A program made the position numbers and the translations under genes. DNA of 64,000 nt, from contig JBGQAK010000002.1 in assembly GCA_041494245.1 (NCBI GenBank), positions 213,537-277,536 of the forward strand, written 5' to 3'. How positions within the stretch are numbered: the stretch's first letter is position 1; each line of letters starts with the position of its first letter. This DNA is from RBG-13-68-16 sp041494245 (GTDB taxonomy: Bacteria; Acidobacteriota; Thermoanaerobaculia; Thermoanaerobaculales; Thermoanaerobaculaceae). Below the pieces are notes generated by a model. It had not been told where the DNA came from. It saw nothing but the letters and a program-made list of their open reading frames with translations, and searched no databases. Of this stretch, positions 15,847-24,004 are shown piece after piece.

Positions 15847-16890
15847 TCACATGGCCCCCGGCCCACGGCGCGCGACGGCCGTCGCGCGCTCGCGTGAGGC
15901 AGCGTAGTCACGCACGCCCGCTGCGAGAGCCTCCGCGATGGTCTGCCGGTAGTTTCCGTCTTTGAGCAGCAGGGTGTCCTCGGGGTTGGAGAGGCAGGAC
16001 ACCTCCGCGAGCACGCCGGGCATCTCCGTCCCGACCAGCACGACGAACGGCGCCTGCTTCACGCTGCGGTCCTCGAGCTCCGGGTTGGAGCGCCGCAGCG
16101 TCGCAAACATGTGGTTCTGCACCATCTGGGCGAAGCGGCGAGACTCGTCGTGGCGCACGTCGAGCAGCACGCCCTCCAGCAGCCGGCGGAAATCGGCCAG
16201 CGAGTAGCCGGAGCCGGAATTCTCGGCGCCGGCCAGCTTCTCCACGCGCGGGTCGCTGGTGGTGCCGAGGACGTAGGTCTCCACCCCGCGGCGCACGGGG
16301 GTGGGGATTGAGTTGACATGGATGGAAAGGAGGAGGTCGCCGTGGGCGTCGTTGGCCGCCTCGACTCGCTGGTGGAGAGACACCGTCTCATCGGCCTCAC
16401 GCGTCATCACGACCTCGAACCCCGCGGCCCTCAGGGCGGCGTTCAGGCGGCGGGCGATGTCCAACGTGAGGTCTTTCTCGCGCATCCCGCGGGTCATCGC
16501 GCCCGGGTCGTTCCCCCCGTGCCCGGGGTCGACCACGACGCGCCTGACCGCGAGGCGGAACGTGGCCGGGTTGACGGCTCGGGGCGCGCTCAGCAGGGGA
16601 AGTTGCTCGGGCTGCGCCCGCTCGGCATCCTGCCGGACGGCCAGGCCAGTCGCAACGGTCTCATCTGGTAGCGGCTTGCCGCGCCCGGCTGCGGTGGGCT
16701 TCAGCGTGCCCACCAGGATCCCCAGCGCCACGACGGTCACCGGGATCCACCACAGCCAACTGCTCCTGGGAACCCGCTGCCCCCGGCGCGGGACAAGACC
16801 CTCGATGGTGGCCAGGTTCTCGGCCACGGCGTCGCGGAGCATCGTCCGCTTGAGGCGGTCAACGTGACGGCGCGCGGACGGGGGGGTCAT
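15847..16890 (-). CDS. N-acetylmuramoyl-L-alanine amidase (Amidase_3)
   Basis: The 347-residue protein has a short cytoplasmic N-terminus, one membrane helix (about 45-62), a linker and a zinc amidase domain of the AmiC/CwlC family. Zinc ligands are visible in VVVDPGHGGNDPG (H124), REKDLTLDIA (E138) and LLSIHVNS (H191), and the catalytic Glu in VLAEVSCLSN. It cuts the bond between MurNAc and the stem peptide in the periplasm, releasing glycan that SPOR domains bind; a SPOR protein is encoded two genes on. The start at 16890 follows GGAAGG and GTAAGG sequences. It opens an apparent minus-strand operon; a perfect TATAAT lies about 90 nt upstream. Confidence 0.9.
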   Translation of the reverse strand: MTPPSARRHVDRLKRTMLRDAVAENLATIEGLVPRRGQRVPRSSWLWWIPVTVVALGILVGTLKPTAAGRGKPLPDETVATGLAVRQDAERAQPEQLPLLSAPRAVNPATFRLAVRRVVVDPGHGGNDPGAMTRGMREKDLTLDIARRLNAALRAAGFEVVMTREADETVSLHQRVEAANDAHGDLLLSIHVNSIPTPVRRGVETYVLGTTSDPRVEKLAGAENSGSGYSLADFRRLLEGVLLDVRHDESRRFAQMVQNHMFATLRRSNPELEDRSVKQAPFVVLVGTEMPGVLAEVSCLSNPEDTLLLKDGNYRQTIAEALAAGVRDYAASRERATAVARRGPGAM

Positions 16891-16978
16891 CACAACCTTA
16901 CCTTCCCTGGAGTGGGATGGCTGCATGCATAGGCCACCCCTTGCGGCCCGAATCGTTTTTCCGGCCGAACATGGGGCA

Positions 16979-16984
16979 ATTATA
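16979..16984 (-). promoter_or_regulatory. Consensus -10 box upstream of the amidase-actin-SPOR operon
   Basis: TATAAT on the minus strand is a perfect consensus -10 hexamer, unusual in this GC-rich sequence. It would give a leader of roughly 80 nt before ATG 16890. The -35 region 17 nt upstream is GC-rich and poor, so an activator may be needed. Confidence 0.5.
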
Positions 16985-17078
16985 AGCGCAGATCGGCCCG
17001 GGCAGGCCGAAAAGCCTGGCCGCCGGCCGGTGCGAGCTCCAGCGTCCCAAGCGGCTGTTGGCGGGCGCCCGGGGCGTG

Positions 17079-17084
17079 TATCCT
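17079..17084 (+). promoter_or_regulatory. -10 box of the SDR gene
   Basis: TATCCT lies 6 nt before ATG 17091; a TTGGCG at 17058-17063 could be the -35 box with a short 15-nt spacer. No ribosome binding site is present. Confidence 0.5.
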
Positions 17085-17090
17085 CCCGCC

Positions 17091-17915
17091 ATGCAATTCG
17101 AGGGACGAGTCGCCTTCATCACCGGGGCCTCGCGCGGCGTCGGCAAGTGCGTCGCCCTGGCTCTGGCGCGGGAGGGAGCCGACATCGCGATCGCAGCCAA
17201 GACCGTGGAGCCGAACCCCAAGCTCCCCGGCACGATTCACACCGCCGCCGCGGAAGTGGAGGCGCTCGGCCGCAAGGCCTTGCCTCTCCAGGTGGACGTG
17301 CGCGACGACCAGGCGGTCGCCGCGGCGGTCAAGGCCACGCTCGACCGCTTCGGCCGCATCGACTTCCTGATCAACAACGCCGGCGCGCTGTTCTGGCAAA
17401 ACCTCGCGGAGACGCCACTCTCCCGCTTCGACCGCGTGATGGGCGTCAACTTCCGCGCCGCCTTCGCCTGCACGCGCGAGGTGCTCCCGGCGATGCTGGC
17501 GCAGGGCTACGGGCACATCCTGATGATGTCACCGCCCGTGGACGCCGCCGCGGCCGCCGGGAAGGTTGCCTACGCCGTGAGCAAGTTCGGCATGACCATG
17601 ATCGCGCACGGGCTGGCCGGCGAGCTGACCGGCCGCAACGTCGCCTGCAACGCGCTCTGGCCCGCCACCCTGATCGAGAGCTACGCCACGATCACCTTCT
17701 CGCTCGGGAACGCATCCGTCTGGCGCAAACCCGACATTCTGGCCGACGCGACGCTGAGGATCTTCGCCAAGCCGCCCGCGAGCTTCACCGGGCACGCCCT
17801 GATCGACGAGGACTTCCTGCGCGAGGAGGGCGTGACGGACTTCGCCAAGTACCGCTGCGATCCGGCGCACGAACCGCCCCGCGTCGGCTTCGACTTCAAG
17901 TTCAAGACCGGGTGA
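17091..17915 (+). CDS. Short-chain dehydrogenase/reductase, HSDL2-like
   Basis: The 274-residue oxidoreductase has a Rossmann nucleotide-binding site (FITGASRGVGKCVALALA), the NNAG motif (LINNAGALFWQNL), a catalytic serine in HILMMSPPV and the YxxxK pair in YAVSKFGMTM. The segment IAAKTVEPNPKLPGTIHTAA, giving a long loop after beta-2, is typical of the hydroxysteroid dehydrogenase-like 2 group, which binds NADP(H) and is thought to act on fatty acyl or lipid carbonyls. ATG 17091 is set by the -10 box 6 nt upstream. The gene diverges from the amidase operon and is followed by a small membrane protein after 70 nt. Confidence 0.85.
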   Translation: MQFEGRVAFITGASRGVGKCVALALAREGADIAIAAKTVEPNPKLPGTIHTAAAEVEALGRKALPLQVDVRDDQAVAAAVKATLDRFGRIDFLINNAGALFWQNLAETPLSRFDRVMGVNFRAAFACTREVLPAMLAQGYGHILMMSPPVDAAAAAGKVAYAVSKFGMTMIAHGLAGELTGRNVACNALWPATLIESYATITFSLGNASVWRKPDILADATLRIFAKPPASFTGHALIDEDFLREEGVTDFAKYRCDPAHEPPRVGFDFKFKTG

Positions 17916-17985
17916 TTGTCCTCGACTGACGCGGCACCAATGCCGGCGCCTTGACAAAAGCCGCCCGAGCCCGCAGCTTTGAACG

Positions 17986-18372
17986 GTGCAGATCGCGATG
18001 GCCTGGCTCGCCGCCCTGGTTACGTATCCGGTCGTCGTCTGGTTCATTCGGTTCTTCCTTACCGTCCTGACGCTCCCGCTCGCGGGGCTGGTGCGCTCGC
18101 CCCGGCCTCTGCCGACCCTGCGCGCGACGCGGCTCGTCGCGAGCGCGGCCTGCGGCCTGGGAGGGTTCCTTGCCGCGGCCTGGGTCGTGGCGCGCTTCGG
18201 GCAGCACGCCCCGCTCCTCCTCGGCGCCCTGCTGGTGGCCGGCACCGGGGCAGCCCACGGTTGGGGTCTTCGCCGTCTGGCCGGCGGCCCTCAGTTCGCG
18301 GAGGAGCTCTTCACGCTCATCGGCGAGGAACTGGGGCTCCTCGCGGGCGTCGCTTGGCACCTTTCGGTGTGA
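17986..18372 (+). CDS. Small integral membrane protein
   Basis: The 128-residue product has three hydrophobic stretches: residues about 5-35 (long, broken by FIRFF), 50-68 (LVASAACGLGGFLAAAWVV) and 74-90. The C-terminal third is soluble and mildly acidic. I do not recognise a family. The start may be GTG 17986 or ATG 17998; neither has a strong ribosome binding site. It lies in the same direction as the SDR and the M20 gene, 47 nt before the latter, but the M20 gene appears to have its own promoter. Confidence 0.55.
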   Translation: MQIAMAWLAALVTYPVVVWFIRFFLTVLTLPLAGLVRSPRPLPTLRATRLVASAACGLGGFLAAAWVVARFGQHAPLLLGALLVAGTGAAHGWGLRRLAGGPQFAEELFTLIGEELGLLAGVAWHLSV

Positions 18373-18419
18373 GCCCGGGAGCTTCCTCCGAGACACCCTG
18401 TGCTACGCTCCCGGCCGTT

Positions 18420-19772
18420 ATGGCCAGACACCCGATGTCGATCGTGTGCACGCTGACTGCGGTCCTGATCGCGGCAGCGGCGGCCCTCGCGGCGCCGCCG
18501 GGGACCGCGCTGGACCGGGCCGTGTCCCCGCTGGTCGCGAAGGAGCTCCCCGACCTCCAGCAGCTCTACGTGCAGCTCCACGCCGCGCCGGAGCTCTCGC
18601 TCCACGAGGAGAAGACCTCGGCGAGGGTCGCGCAGGAGCTGGGCCGGCTCGGCTTCGCGGTCACGGAGCACGTCGGCGGATACGGCGTGGTGGGTGTGCT
18701 GCGCAACGGGAACGGGCCGACGGTGCTGGTCCGCACCGACATGGACGCCCTGCCGGTCGTCGAGACGACGGGGCTGCCCTACGCGAGCACAGTGCGGGTC
18801 AAGGACGACCAGGGGCGCGAGGTGGGGGTCATGCACGCCTGCGGGCACGACGCCCACATGACGGTGTTCCTGGGCACGGCTCGCGTGCTGGCATCCCTCC
18901 GCGATGCCTGGCACGGCACGCTCGTGATGATCGGGCAGCCGGCAGAGGAGCGCGGGCTGGGCGCCAGGGCGATGCTGGACGACGGCCTGTTCTCCCGGTT
19001 CCCGCGGCCGGATTTCTGCGTGGCGGAGCACGTGACACCTGCGCTCGCCGCGGGCCAGGTGGGCTTCGTCGAGGGGTACGCCTTCGCCAACGTGGACTCG
19101 GTGGACGTCACGATCCGCGGGCTGGGCGGCCACGGGGCCAGCCCCAACAAGACGCGCGACCCGGTGGTGATGGCCGCGCAGTTCGTGAACGCGCTGCAGA
19201 CCATCGTGAGCAGGCGCATCGATCCGGTGGACCCGGCGGTTGTCACCGTGGGCTCGATCCACGGCGGGGCCACCTACAACGTCATCCCAGACGAGGTCCG
19301 CCTCCAGCTCACGGTGCGCTCGTACGCGCCCGAGGTGCGTAAGGAGATCCTCGACGACATCGAGCGCATCGCCCGGGGCGTGGCCGAGGCAAACGGGGTC
19401 CCAGCCGACCGGATGCCAATGGTCAAGCTGGCTGAGGGCTTCACCCCCTCGCTTTACAACGATCCGGCCCTCACGCGGCGGCTGGCCGCGGCGCTGCGCA
19501 CGGCGCTCGGCGATGCCAACGTGGTCGCGCTCAAGCCGGAGATGGTCGGGGAGGACTTCGCCGCCTACGGGCTCGCGGAGCCGCGCATCCCGATCTGCAT
19601 GTACCGGCTCGGAAGCGGCGATCCGGAGGCGCTCCGCGCGAGCGAGCGCGGCGGGACCCCGCTGCCGGCGCTGCACTCGAGCCGGTATGCGCCGGTGCCC
19701 GGCCCGACCATTACCGCCGGGGTCACGGCGATGAGCGCCGTGGTCCTCGACCTGCTCGGCGGGGGGCGCTGA
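18420..19772 (+). CDS. M20-family amidohydrolase, exported
   Basis: The 450-residue protein starts with a signal peptide (MSIVCTLTAVLIAAAAALAAPP after four residues). The mature protein is a metallo-amidohydrolase of the M20D (hippurate hydrolase/IAA-amino acid hydrolase) group: VLVRTDMDALPVVETTGLPY, metal-binding MHACGHDAHM (C141, H143), GQPAEERGLGARAM with the catalytic Glu at 176 and metal Glu at 177, the dimerisation segment beginning GLGGHGASPNKTRDPVVMAA, and PEMVGEDFAAYG near the end. It would release an acyl or aromatic acid from an amino acid amide in the periplasm. A TACGCT hexamer lies 10 nt before ATG 18420. Confidence 0.9.
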   Translation: MARHPMSIVCTLTAVLIAAAAALAAPPGTALDRAVSPLVAKELPDLQQLYVQLHAAPELSLHEEKTSARVAQELGRLGFAVTEHVGGYGVVGVLRNGNGPTVLVRTDMDALPVVETTGLPYASTVRVKDDQGREVGVMHACGHDAHMTVFLGTARVLASLRDAWHGTLVMIGQPAEERGLGARAMLDDGLFSRFPRPDFCVAEHVTPALAAGQVGFVEGYAFANVDSVDVTIRGLGGHGASPNKTRDPVVMAAQFVNALQTIVSRRIDPVDPAVVTVGSIHGGATYNVIPDEVRLQLTVRSYAPEVRKEILDDIERIARGVAEANGVPADRMPMVKLAEGFTPSLYNDPALTRRLAAALRTALGDANVVALKPEMVGEDFAAYGLAEPRIPICMYRLGSGDPEALRASERGGTPLPALHSSRYAPVPGPTITAGVTAMSAVVLDLLGGGR

Positions 19773-20012
19773 GCCCTCGGCGGCCGCTACCTGGGCGCCT
19801 ACTTCCTCGCGTTCTCGGGCGCGTTCGTGCTGGCCCCCACGATCGGAACCGCCGTCTACGAACGGCTCGGCCCGGGCGCGCTGTGGTTTGGTGTATCCGG
19901 CCTAGGTGTAGTGCCTTGCCTTGGGTGTCTGGGGCTTTCAAGGAGCTTCCACGTGGCCGGCAATCCCGCAGCGGGCCATGCTGCCGGTGGCGCACCGGAT
20001 GTCCAGGAATGA
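19773..20012 (+). pseudogene. Remnant of an MFS transporter C-terminus
   Basis: Directly after the M20 stop, in the same frame, the sequence encodes GGRYLGAYFLAFSGAFVLAP and then GTAVYERLGPGALWFGVSG. This is the helix 11-12 region of major facilitator exporters (RYMG...FALGP..G....FGP..LW), without the preceding ten helices and with no start codon at the beginning. After about 19950 family resemblance ends. It looks like the tail of a deleted transporter gene. It occupies most of the 368-bp gap before the DoxX gene; nothing else is visible from about 20013 to 20120. Confidence 0.6.
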
Positions 20013-20140
20013 GGCCCCTACCTTGGCGCTGTTTGTGCTAGCGTAACGGCAACCGGACCCGGTTTGGAATGGACGGAGGTTGGTCGGCGGGGCGGCCGCG
20101 TCGCGCGGCTCTCCGGAGGCCCCGGAAAAGGAGGTCTAGA

Positions 20141-20593
20141 GTGTTCGGCAAGCTCGTGCAGACGGAAAACGATGTCGCGGCCCTGGTCCTGCGCCTGACG
20201 CTCGGGATCGTCATGTTTCCCCACGCTGCCCAGAAGGTCCTGGGCTGGTTCGGGGGCTACGGCCTGTCGGGGACATGGGGGTACCTGACCGGTCAGGCGC
20301 ACATCCCGGCGCTCTTCGCGGCGCTCGCGATCGCCGCCGAGTTCCTCGGCTCGCTCGGCCTGATCACGGGGCTGCTCGGCCGGGTTGCCGCCTTCGGGAT
20401 CGGTGTCGAGATGGCGGTCGCGGCGGTTGTGGGCCACCACCTTGCGAACGGTTTCTTCATGAACTGGTTCGGCAATCAGAAGGGTGAGGGGTTCGAGTAC
20501 CACATCCTGGCGATCGGGATCGCCCTCGCGGTGATGATCAAGGGCAGCGGGGCGCTTTCGCTGGACCGCCTCATCGCCGGTGGCAGAAGGTAG
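20141..20593 (+). CDS. DoxX family membrane protein
   Basis: The 150-residue protein has four membrane helices: about 12-30 (VAALVLRLTLGIVMFPHAAQK), 57-77, 80-102 and 122-142. LRLTLGIVMFPHAAQKVLGWFGGYGL and AEFLGSLGLITGLLGRVAAF are the hallmark of the DoxX/DoxD family (related to the quinol oxidase subunit DoxD; MW0525-type). In most bacteria these proteins respond to oxidative or thiol stress rather than forming an oxidase. GTG 20141 is chosen because AAAGGAGG lies a few nt upstream. It is monocistronic. Confidence 0.87.
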   Translation: MFGKLVQTENDVAALVLRLTLGIVMFPHAAQKVLGWFGGYGLSGTWGYLTGQAHIPALFAALAIAAEFLGSLGLITGLLGRVAAFGIGVEMAVAAVVGHHLANGFFMNWFGNQKGEGFEYHILAIGIALAVMIKGSGALSLDRLIAGGRR

Positions 20594-20747
20594 CACCGCA
20601 GGCCGGCGCGCACCGCGCTGCAGGCCGCCTTCCCGCGCCGGGTCCTGACGCGGTCACGCTGAGCGCGCTTCGCGGCGTGCCGGTGGCGGCGGAGGCTTGC
20701 CCGAGGAGCGCAGCACGATGCCCTCTTCATTTTGCGTCTCAGTCTGA

Positions 20748-20753
20748 TATATT
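20748..20753 (+). promoter_or_regulatory. Possible -10 box for the SH3 lipoprotein gene
   Basis: TATATT lies in a short AT-richer patch about 115 nt before ATG 20870. The -35 region is weak. A perfect 13-bp palindrome GGGCTCAGAGCCC at 20827-20839 falls in the predicted leader. Confidence 0.35.
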
Positions 20754-20869
20754 GCCCCTCCCTCCCTCCTTCCGGCCGGCAGCGGCTTCGACGGCTTTCC
20801 TCGCGTCGCAACTTCTGGTAGTTTCCGGGCTCAGAGCCCTTCCTTGGGTTGACCGCTTGCGGGGGTGTC

Positions 20870-21703
20870 ATGATCCGAAGAGCCGTACAGCTTGCATCGC
20901 CCACGTTCCTTGCGCTCCTCGCGGTTCCGGGGGTGCTGCTGCTGGGTGCCTGCGAGAGCACGAAGCCCCAGCCGCGACCTGCCGCGAAGCCAGCCGAGCA
21001 GGCCACGCCGGGGCCCACGAGGGTCGACCAGCTCGTCGTCGAGAACAAGGGGCTGGAGGAGGCCCTCACGAAGGAGCAGGCCGCCCGGAAAGGGCTCGAG
21101 GACCAGGTCGCCAGGGACAACCTGCGCCTGCTGGAGAAGGACACCCAGATCAAGGAGCTCAAGGACCGGCAGGCGGAGCTGCAGACCAAGCTGGACGAGG
21201 CGATTCTCGAGGTCGTGCGCGCCAAGGGCAAGCTGCGCAGCCTGGAGAGCAGAGCCGAGGCGGCCTCCAACATGGCGGAGGCCGAGATCGCCCTCAAGTC
21301 GCTCGACGGTCAGGTCCACGGCACCGAGGCGAAGCAAGAGCTCACGCAGGCGGAGCAGCTCCTGAAGATGAGCGCGGCGGAGTTCAAGAAGGAGAACTAC
21401 GGCGGGGCGCTCTACCTGGCCAACGAGACGAAGAGCCGCCTGAGGGCTGCCGGGGCGCGCGCCGTTTCCCACGAAGGACCGGAAGCCACCCCCGGGGAGT
21501 CGGTGTTTGCCGCGCCGTTGCCGTTGCAGGTGGTCAGGGTCTGCAACCTCCGCGAGGGGCCGGGGACCGAGTTCAAGGCGGTCGCCACTCTCCAGAAGGG
21601 CACCAAGGTGCAGGGGTACGCCCAGAAGGGGCAGTGGCTGCGGGTCAAGGAGGAGGGCGGCGCGACCGGTTGGGTCCTCCAGAGCCTGGTGGCGCCCCGC
21701 TAG
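20870..21703 (+). CDS. Coiled-coil lipoprotein with C-terminal SH3b domain
   Basis: The 277-residue protein begins with a lipoprotein signal (LALLAVPGVLLLGAC, lipobox Cys about residue 28). The mature part is a long charged coiled coil (residues about 50-140, Glu/Lys/Leu heptads such as LEEALTKEQAARKGLEDQVA), a short helical segment with ALYLANETKSRLRAAG, and a bacterial SH3 domain from about 215 (VVRVCNLREGPGTEFKAVATLQKGTKV... GWVLQSLV). SH3b domains bind peptidoglycan or cross-bridges, so it probably links a membrane and the cell wall. Its stop TAG shares the CTAG tetramer with the stop of the converging GGDEF gene. Confidence 0.8.
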   Translation: MIRRAVQLASPTFLALLAVPGVLLLGACESTKPQPRPAAKPAEQATPGPTRVDQLVVENKGLEEALTKEQAARKGLEDQVARDNLRLLEKDTQIKELKDRQAELQTKLDEAILEVVRAKGKLRSLESRAEAASNMAEAEIALKSLDGQVHGTEAKQELTQAEQLLKMSAAEFKKENYGGALYLANETKSRLRAAGARAVSHEGPEATPGESVFAAPLPLQVVRVCNLREGPGTEFKAVATLQKGTKVQGYAQKGQWLRVKEEGGATGWVLQSLVAPR

Positions 21704-23424
21704 CTTTTCGCCTGCTCCCCGTCCCCCGGCGGCGCCGCCTCGAGCCGGACCGGGTCATCGAACACCACGACGCGGTTGCGCCCGAGCTGCTTCGCCCGGT
21801 AGAGTGCCGTGTCCGCGCTCCTGACCAGCGACTCCGGGCTGTCGTTCTCGTTCACCTGGGCCACCCCGACGCTGACCGTGACGGTGACCGGGGCGGTTTT
21901 CCCCGGGAACTCCTCGGCCGCCGCGAGGTTGCGGATTCGCTCCGCGACCTGCGCTGCGGTCGCGGCGTCGGTCTCCGGAAGGACGACCAGGAACTCCTCG
22001 CCTCCGTGGCGGGCCGCGTAGTCCGAACCGCGCAGCGAGCCGCGGAAAACCTCGGCCATCCGCCTGAGCACGTCGTCACCCGCCAGGTGGCCATTGGCGT
22101 CGTTGTAGAGCTTGAAGTGGTCGATGTCGATCATCAGCACGGAGAGCGGTCTGCGGTGGTGATCGTAGGCGGCGAGCTCGAGAGCGAGCGTCTCCCAGAC
22201 GTGCTTGCGGTTAAACAGGCCGGTCAGGCTGTCGGTCACCGAGAGATCCTGCAGCTCGCGGTTCCTCTGACGGAGGGTCTGATTGATGTCATCCAGCTCG
22301 GCTCGACCCTGGCGCAGCTGCTCGACCATGTCGTTGAAGACCGTGGTCATGTAGCCCAACTCGCTGCCGCCGCTGAGCGGGAGGCGGACCCCCAGGTCGC
22401 CGGAGGCCACCTGGGCCGCGCCGCGAATCAAGCGGTCCAGCGGGCGCACGATCGTGAGGCCGAGGAGGTAGGCGAGCACGCCGACCCCCACCAGGAGGCC
22501 GAGCGCCAGCCCGACAGTCACGTTGCGGAGCCGGTAGATCTCCGCGAACGCTTGCGCACGGTCTTTCTCGGCCACGACGCCTTGCTGCACGTTGGGCACC
22601 CTCCTGAGAGCGCCGATCACCTCCGCACCGGTGTAGCCCCGGTAGACGAGCGGTACGCCCTCACGGGCGAAGAGGTTCCCGACCGCCCCGAGCGCCAGCC
22701 TGGCCTTCGCAAACCCCCCTGGCGGCGGCTGGCTGGCGGTAATCACCGGGCCGCCCGGGGCCAGGAGGTAGAGCCCGCCGAGGTCGTGGCCGGCATAGCC
22801 CTTGAGGATCGCGGCCACGCCCTTGAAGTTCTGCTTCGCGACCAGCACGCCCAGGAAGCGCTCGTTCGCGCTGACAATCGGCACCGCCACGGTCATCACG
22901 TTTGCGCCCAGGGCCTGGTCCCAGCTGGGATCGCCGAGGGTACTCTCACCCGAGCGCGCCCGCCGCAGCCAGTCCGGCGGCAGGCCGAACGTGCCCGTGC
23001 CCGCGCCGCTCGTCGCCACCACAGTTCCGTCCGGGGCCACGACACCGAGCTCCTCGTAGTCGGCGAACTTGCCCCGCACCGATCGCAGGTAGTCGCGCAG
23101 CCGGCGGAGCGAGGGATCGCCCTCGAAACGTTGTTGCCCGGGGGCCAGCAGCTTCTCGAGGTTCTCGGTGACCACGTAGGAGCTGGCGAAGACGCGCAGG
23201 TCGTAGAGGCGCTCCTTGAGCCAGAGGTCGAGCTCCCTCGAGGCGTTCAGCGTGACGCTCTGTAGCTCCTGGGTGATCTTCTCGGTCAGGACCTGTCGGT
23301 TCTGGACGTAGGAAAGCCACCCCATCGTGAGCGAGGGGATGAGGGTGGCGAGCAGGGCGAACGCAGTGATCTGCGTCTTGATACCGTGCAAGCCGAACGC
23401 CGCGAGGGGGGATGCACGCTTCAC
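21700..23424 (-). CDS. Membrane-bound diguanylate cyclase (Cache-HAMP-GGDEF)
   Basis: The 574-residue protein has a membrane helix near residues 17-37, a large periplasmic sensor of the double Cache type (about 40-290), a second helix (VTVGLALGLLVGVGVLAYLLG), a HAMP segment (RPLDRLIRGAAQVASGDLGVRLP), a coiled coil and a GGDEF domain. The active site reads GGEEF and the inhibitory site RGSD lies five residues before it, so it should make cyclic di-GMP with product inhibition. DSLTGLFNRKHVWETL and MIDIDHFKLYND are intact. GTG 23424 is fixed by a strong promoter whose -10 box ends 8 nt before it. It faces a small lipoprotein gene across a shared control region. Confidence 0.9.
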   Translation of the reverse strand: MKRASPLAAFGLHGIKTQITAFALLATLIPSLTMGWLSYVQNRQVLTEKITQELQSVTLNASRELDLWLKERLYDLRVFASSYVVTENLEKLLAPGQQRFEGDPSLRRLRDYLRSVRGKFADYEELGVVAPDGTVVATSGAGTGTFGLPPDWLRRARSGESTLGDPSWDQALGANVMTVAVPIVSANERFLGVLVAKQNFKGVAAILKGYAGHDLGGLYLLAPGGPVITASQPPPGGFAKARLALGAVGNLFAREGVPLVYRGYTGAEVIGALRRVPNVQQGVVAEKDRAQAFAEIYRLRNVTVGLALGLLVGVGVLAYLLGLTIVRPLDRLIRGAAQVASGDLGVRLPLSGGSELGYMTTVFNDMVEQLRQGRAELDDINQTLRQRNRELQDLSVTDSLTGLFNRKHVWETLALELAAYDHHRRPLSVLMIDIDHFKLYNDANGHLAGDDVLRRMAEVFRGSLRGSDYAARHGGEEFLVVLPETDAATAAQVAERIRNLAAAEEFPGKTAPVTVTVSVGVAQVNENDSPESLVRSADTALYRAKQLGRNRVVVFDDPVRLEAAPPGDGEQAKS

Positions 23425-23432
23425 TAGGAGCG

Positions 23433-23460
23433 AGCATAGGGCCACCGCTCGGCGTGTCAA
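23433..23460 (-). promoter_or_regulatory. Near-consensus promoter of the diguanylate cyclase gene
   Basis: On the minus strand TTGACA (23460-23455) and TATGCT (23438-23433) are 16 nt apart, and the GTG start at 23424 is 8 nt after the -10 box. A leaderless transcript is expected. Confidence 0.75.
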
Positions 23461-23543
23461 GATGCGGCCGCCCCGCCGCCAGCGGGCGGCAGGCCCGGAC
23501 TGTGGTTGCTCCTCCCGTCTCACAACGTGCGCCGGGACACACC

Positions 23544-23578
23544 TTTGTGTTGCACAAAACCCCCGCCGACCCTAGACT
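23544..23578 (+). promoter_or_regulatory. Promoter with overlapping 15-bp palindrome upstream of the small lipoprotein gene
   Basis: TTGCAC at 23550-23555 and TAGACT at 23573-23578 are 17 nt apart and GTG 23585 follows after 6 nt. A perfect inverted repeat, TTTGTG-TTG-CACAAA at 23544-23558, covers the -35 box, a natural repressor site. Confidence 0.7.
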
Positions 23579-23584
23579 GATGGT

Positions 23585-23899
23585 GTGAAGGCGTGCCGCA
23601 ACCTGGCTCTCGTGCTCCTCCCGCTGGCGCTGCTGGCCGCGGGCTGCCACGACCGCCTCCTCGGGCAGCAGTCCGATGTCGTCGTCCTCAACCAGTCGAG
23701 CTGCAACCTGACGGTCTCGATCGACGGTTGGGACGCCGTCACCGTCCCAAGCGGCTCCACGCTGGTCGTGGACAACGTGGGGTCGGGTCGCCACGTCCTC
23801 GAGGCCAGGGACCGGGCCGGACGCCTGGTGCAGCGCCGGTACGTCGAGGTCGCCAGCGGCGAGAGCTTCAGCTGGAGCATCGCGTCCTGCCCGTCGTAG
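23585..23899 (+). CDS. Small lipoprotein
   Basis: The 104-residue protein has a lipoprotein signal peptide (LALVLLPLALLAAGC) followed by a beta-rich domain: DVVVLNQSSCNLTVSIDGWD, then LVVDNVGSGRHVLEARD and YVEVASGESFSWSI. The pattern of short strands with a conserved-looking GRH.LEA turn resembles a PEGA or carboxypeptidase-regulatory-like beta sandwich, but the match is not firm. Three Cys remain (two in the mature domain may pair). The start GTG follows a strong promoter by 6 nt. It diverges from the diguanylate cyclase gene. Confidence 0.75.
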   Translation: MKACRNLALVLLPLALLAAGCHDRLLGQQSDVVVLNQSSCNLTVSIDGWDAVTVPSGSTLVVDNVGSGRHVLEARDRAGRLVQRRYVEVASGESFSWSIASCPS

Positions 23900-24004
23900 C
23901 CGCCGGTCGCCGCGACCCGCGGTCCGCACACCCCTGACAGTGCCGTGGCAAACCGTCGGGCTGCGATTTCGTACAAGCTAGTCGACGCGGGAGAGATCGA
24001 GACC

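Noticed and set aside
14799..15911. Longer actin start at 15911
   Set aside because: It would add 30 basic residues, overlap the amidase gene by 65 nt and place sequence before the first beta strand that no actin has. GTG 15821 gives the family-typical start.
20494..20510. GGTTCGAGT as a tRNA T-loop
   Set aside because: It lies inside the DoxX coding sequence and no acceptor stem, D-loop or anticodon arm surrounds it. I found no tRNA in the window.
20677..23265. An 862-codon plus-strand frame over the lipoprotein and diguanylate cyclase genes
   Set aside because: Both true genes have signal sequences, domains and promoters. The long frame is a compositional shadow.
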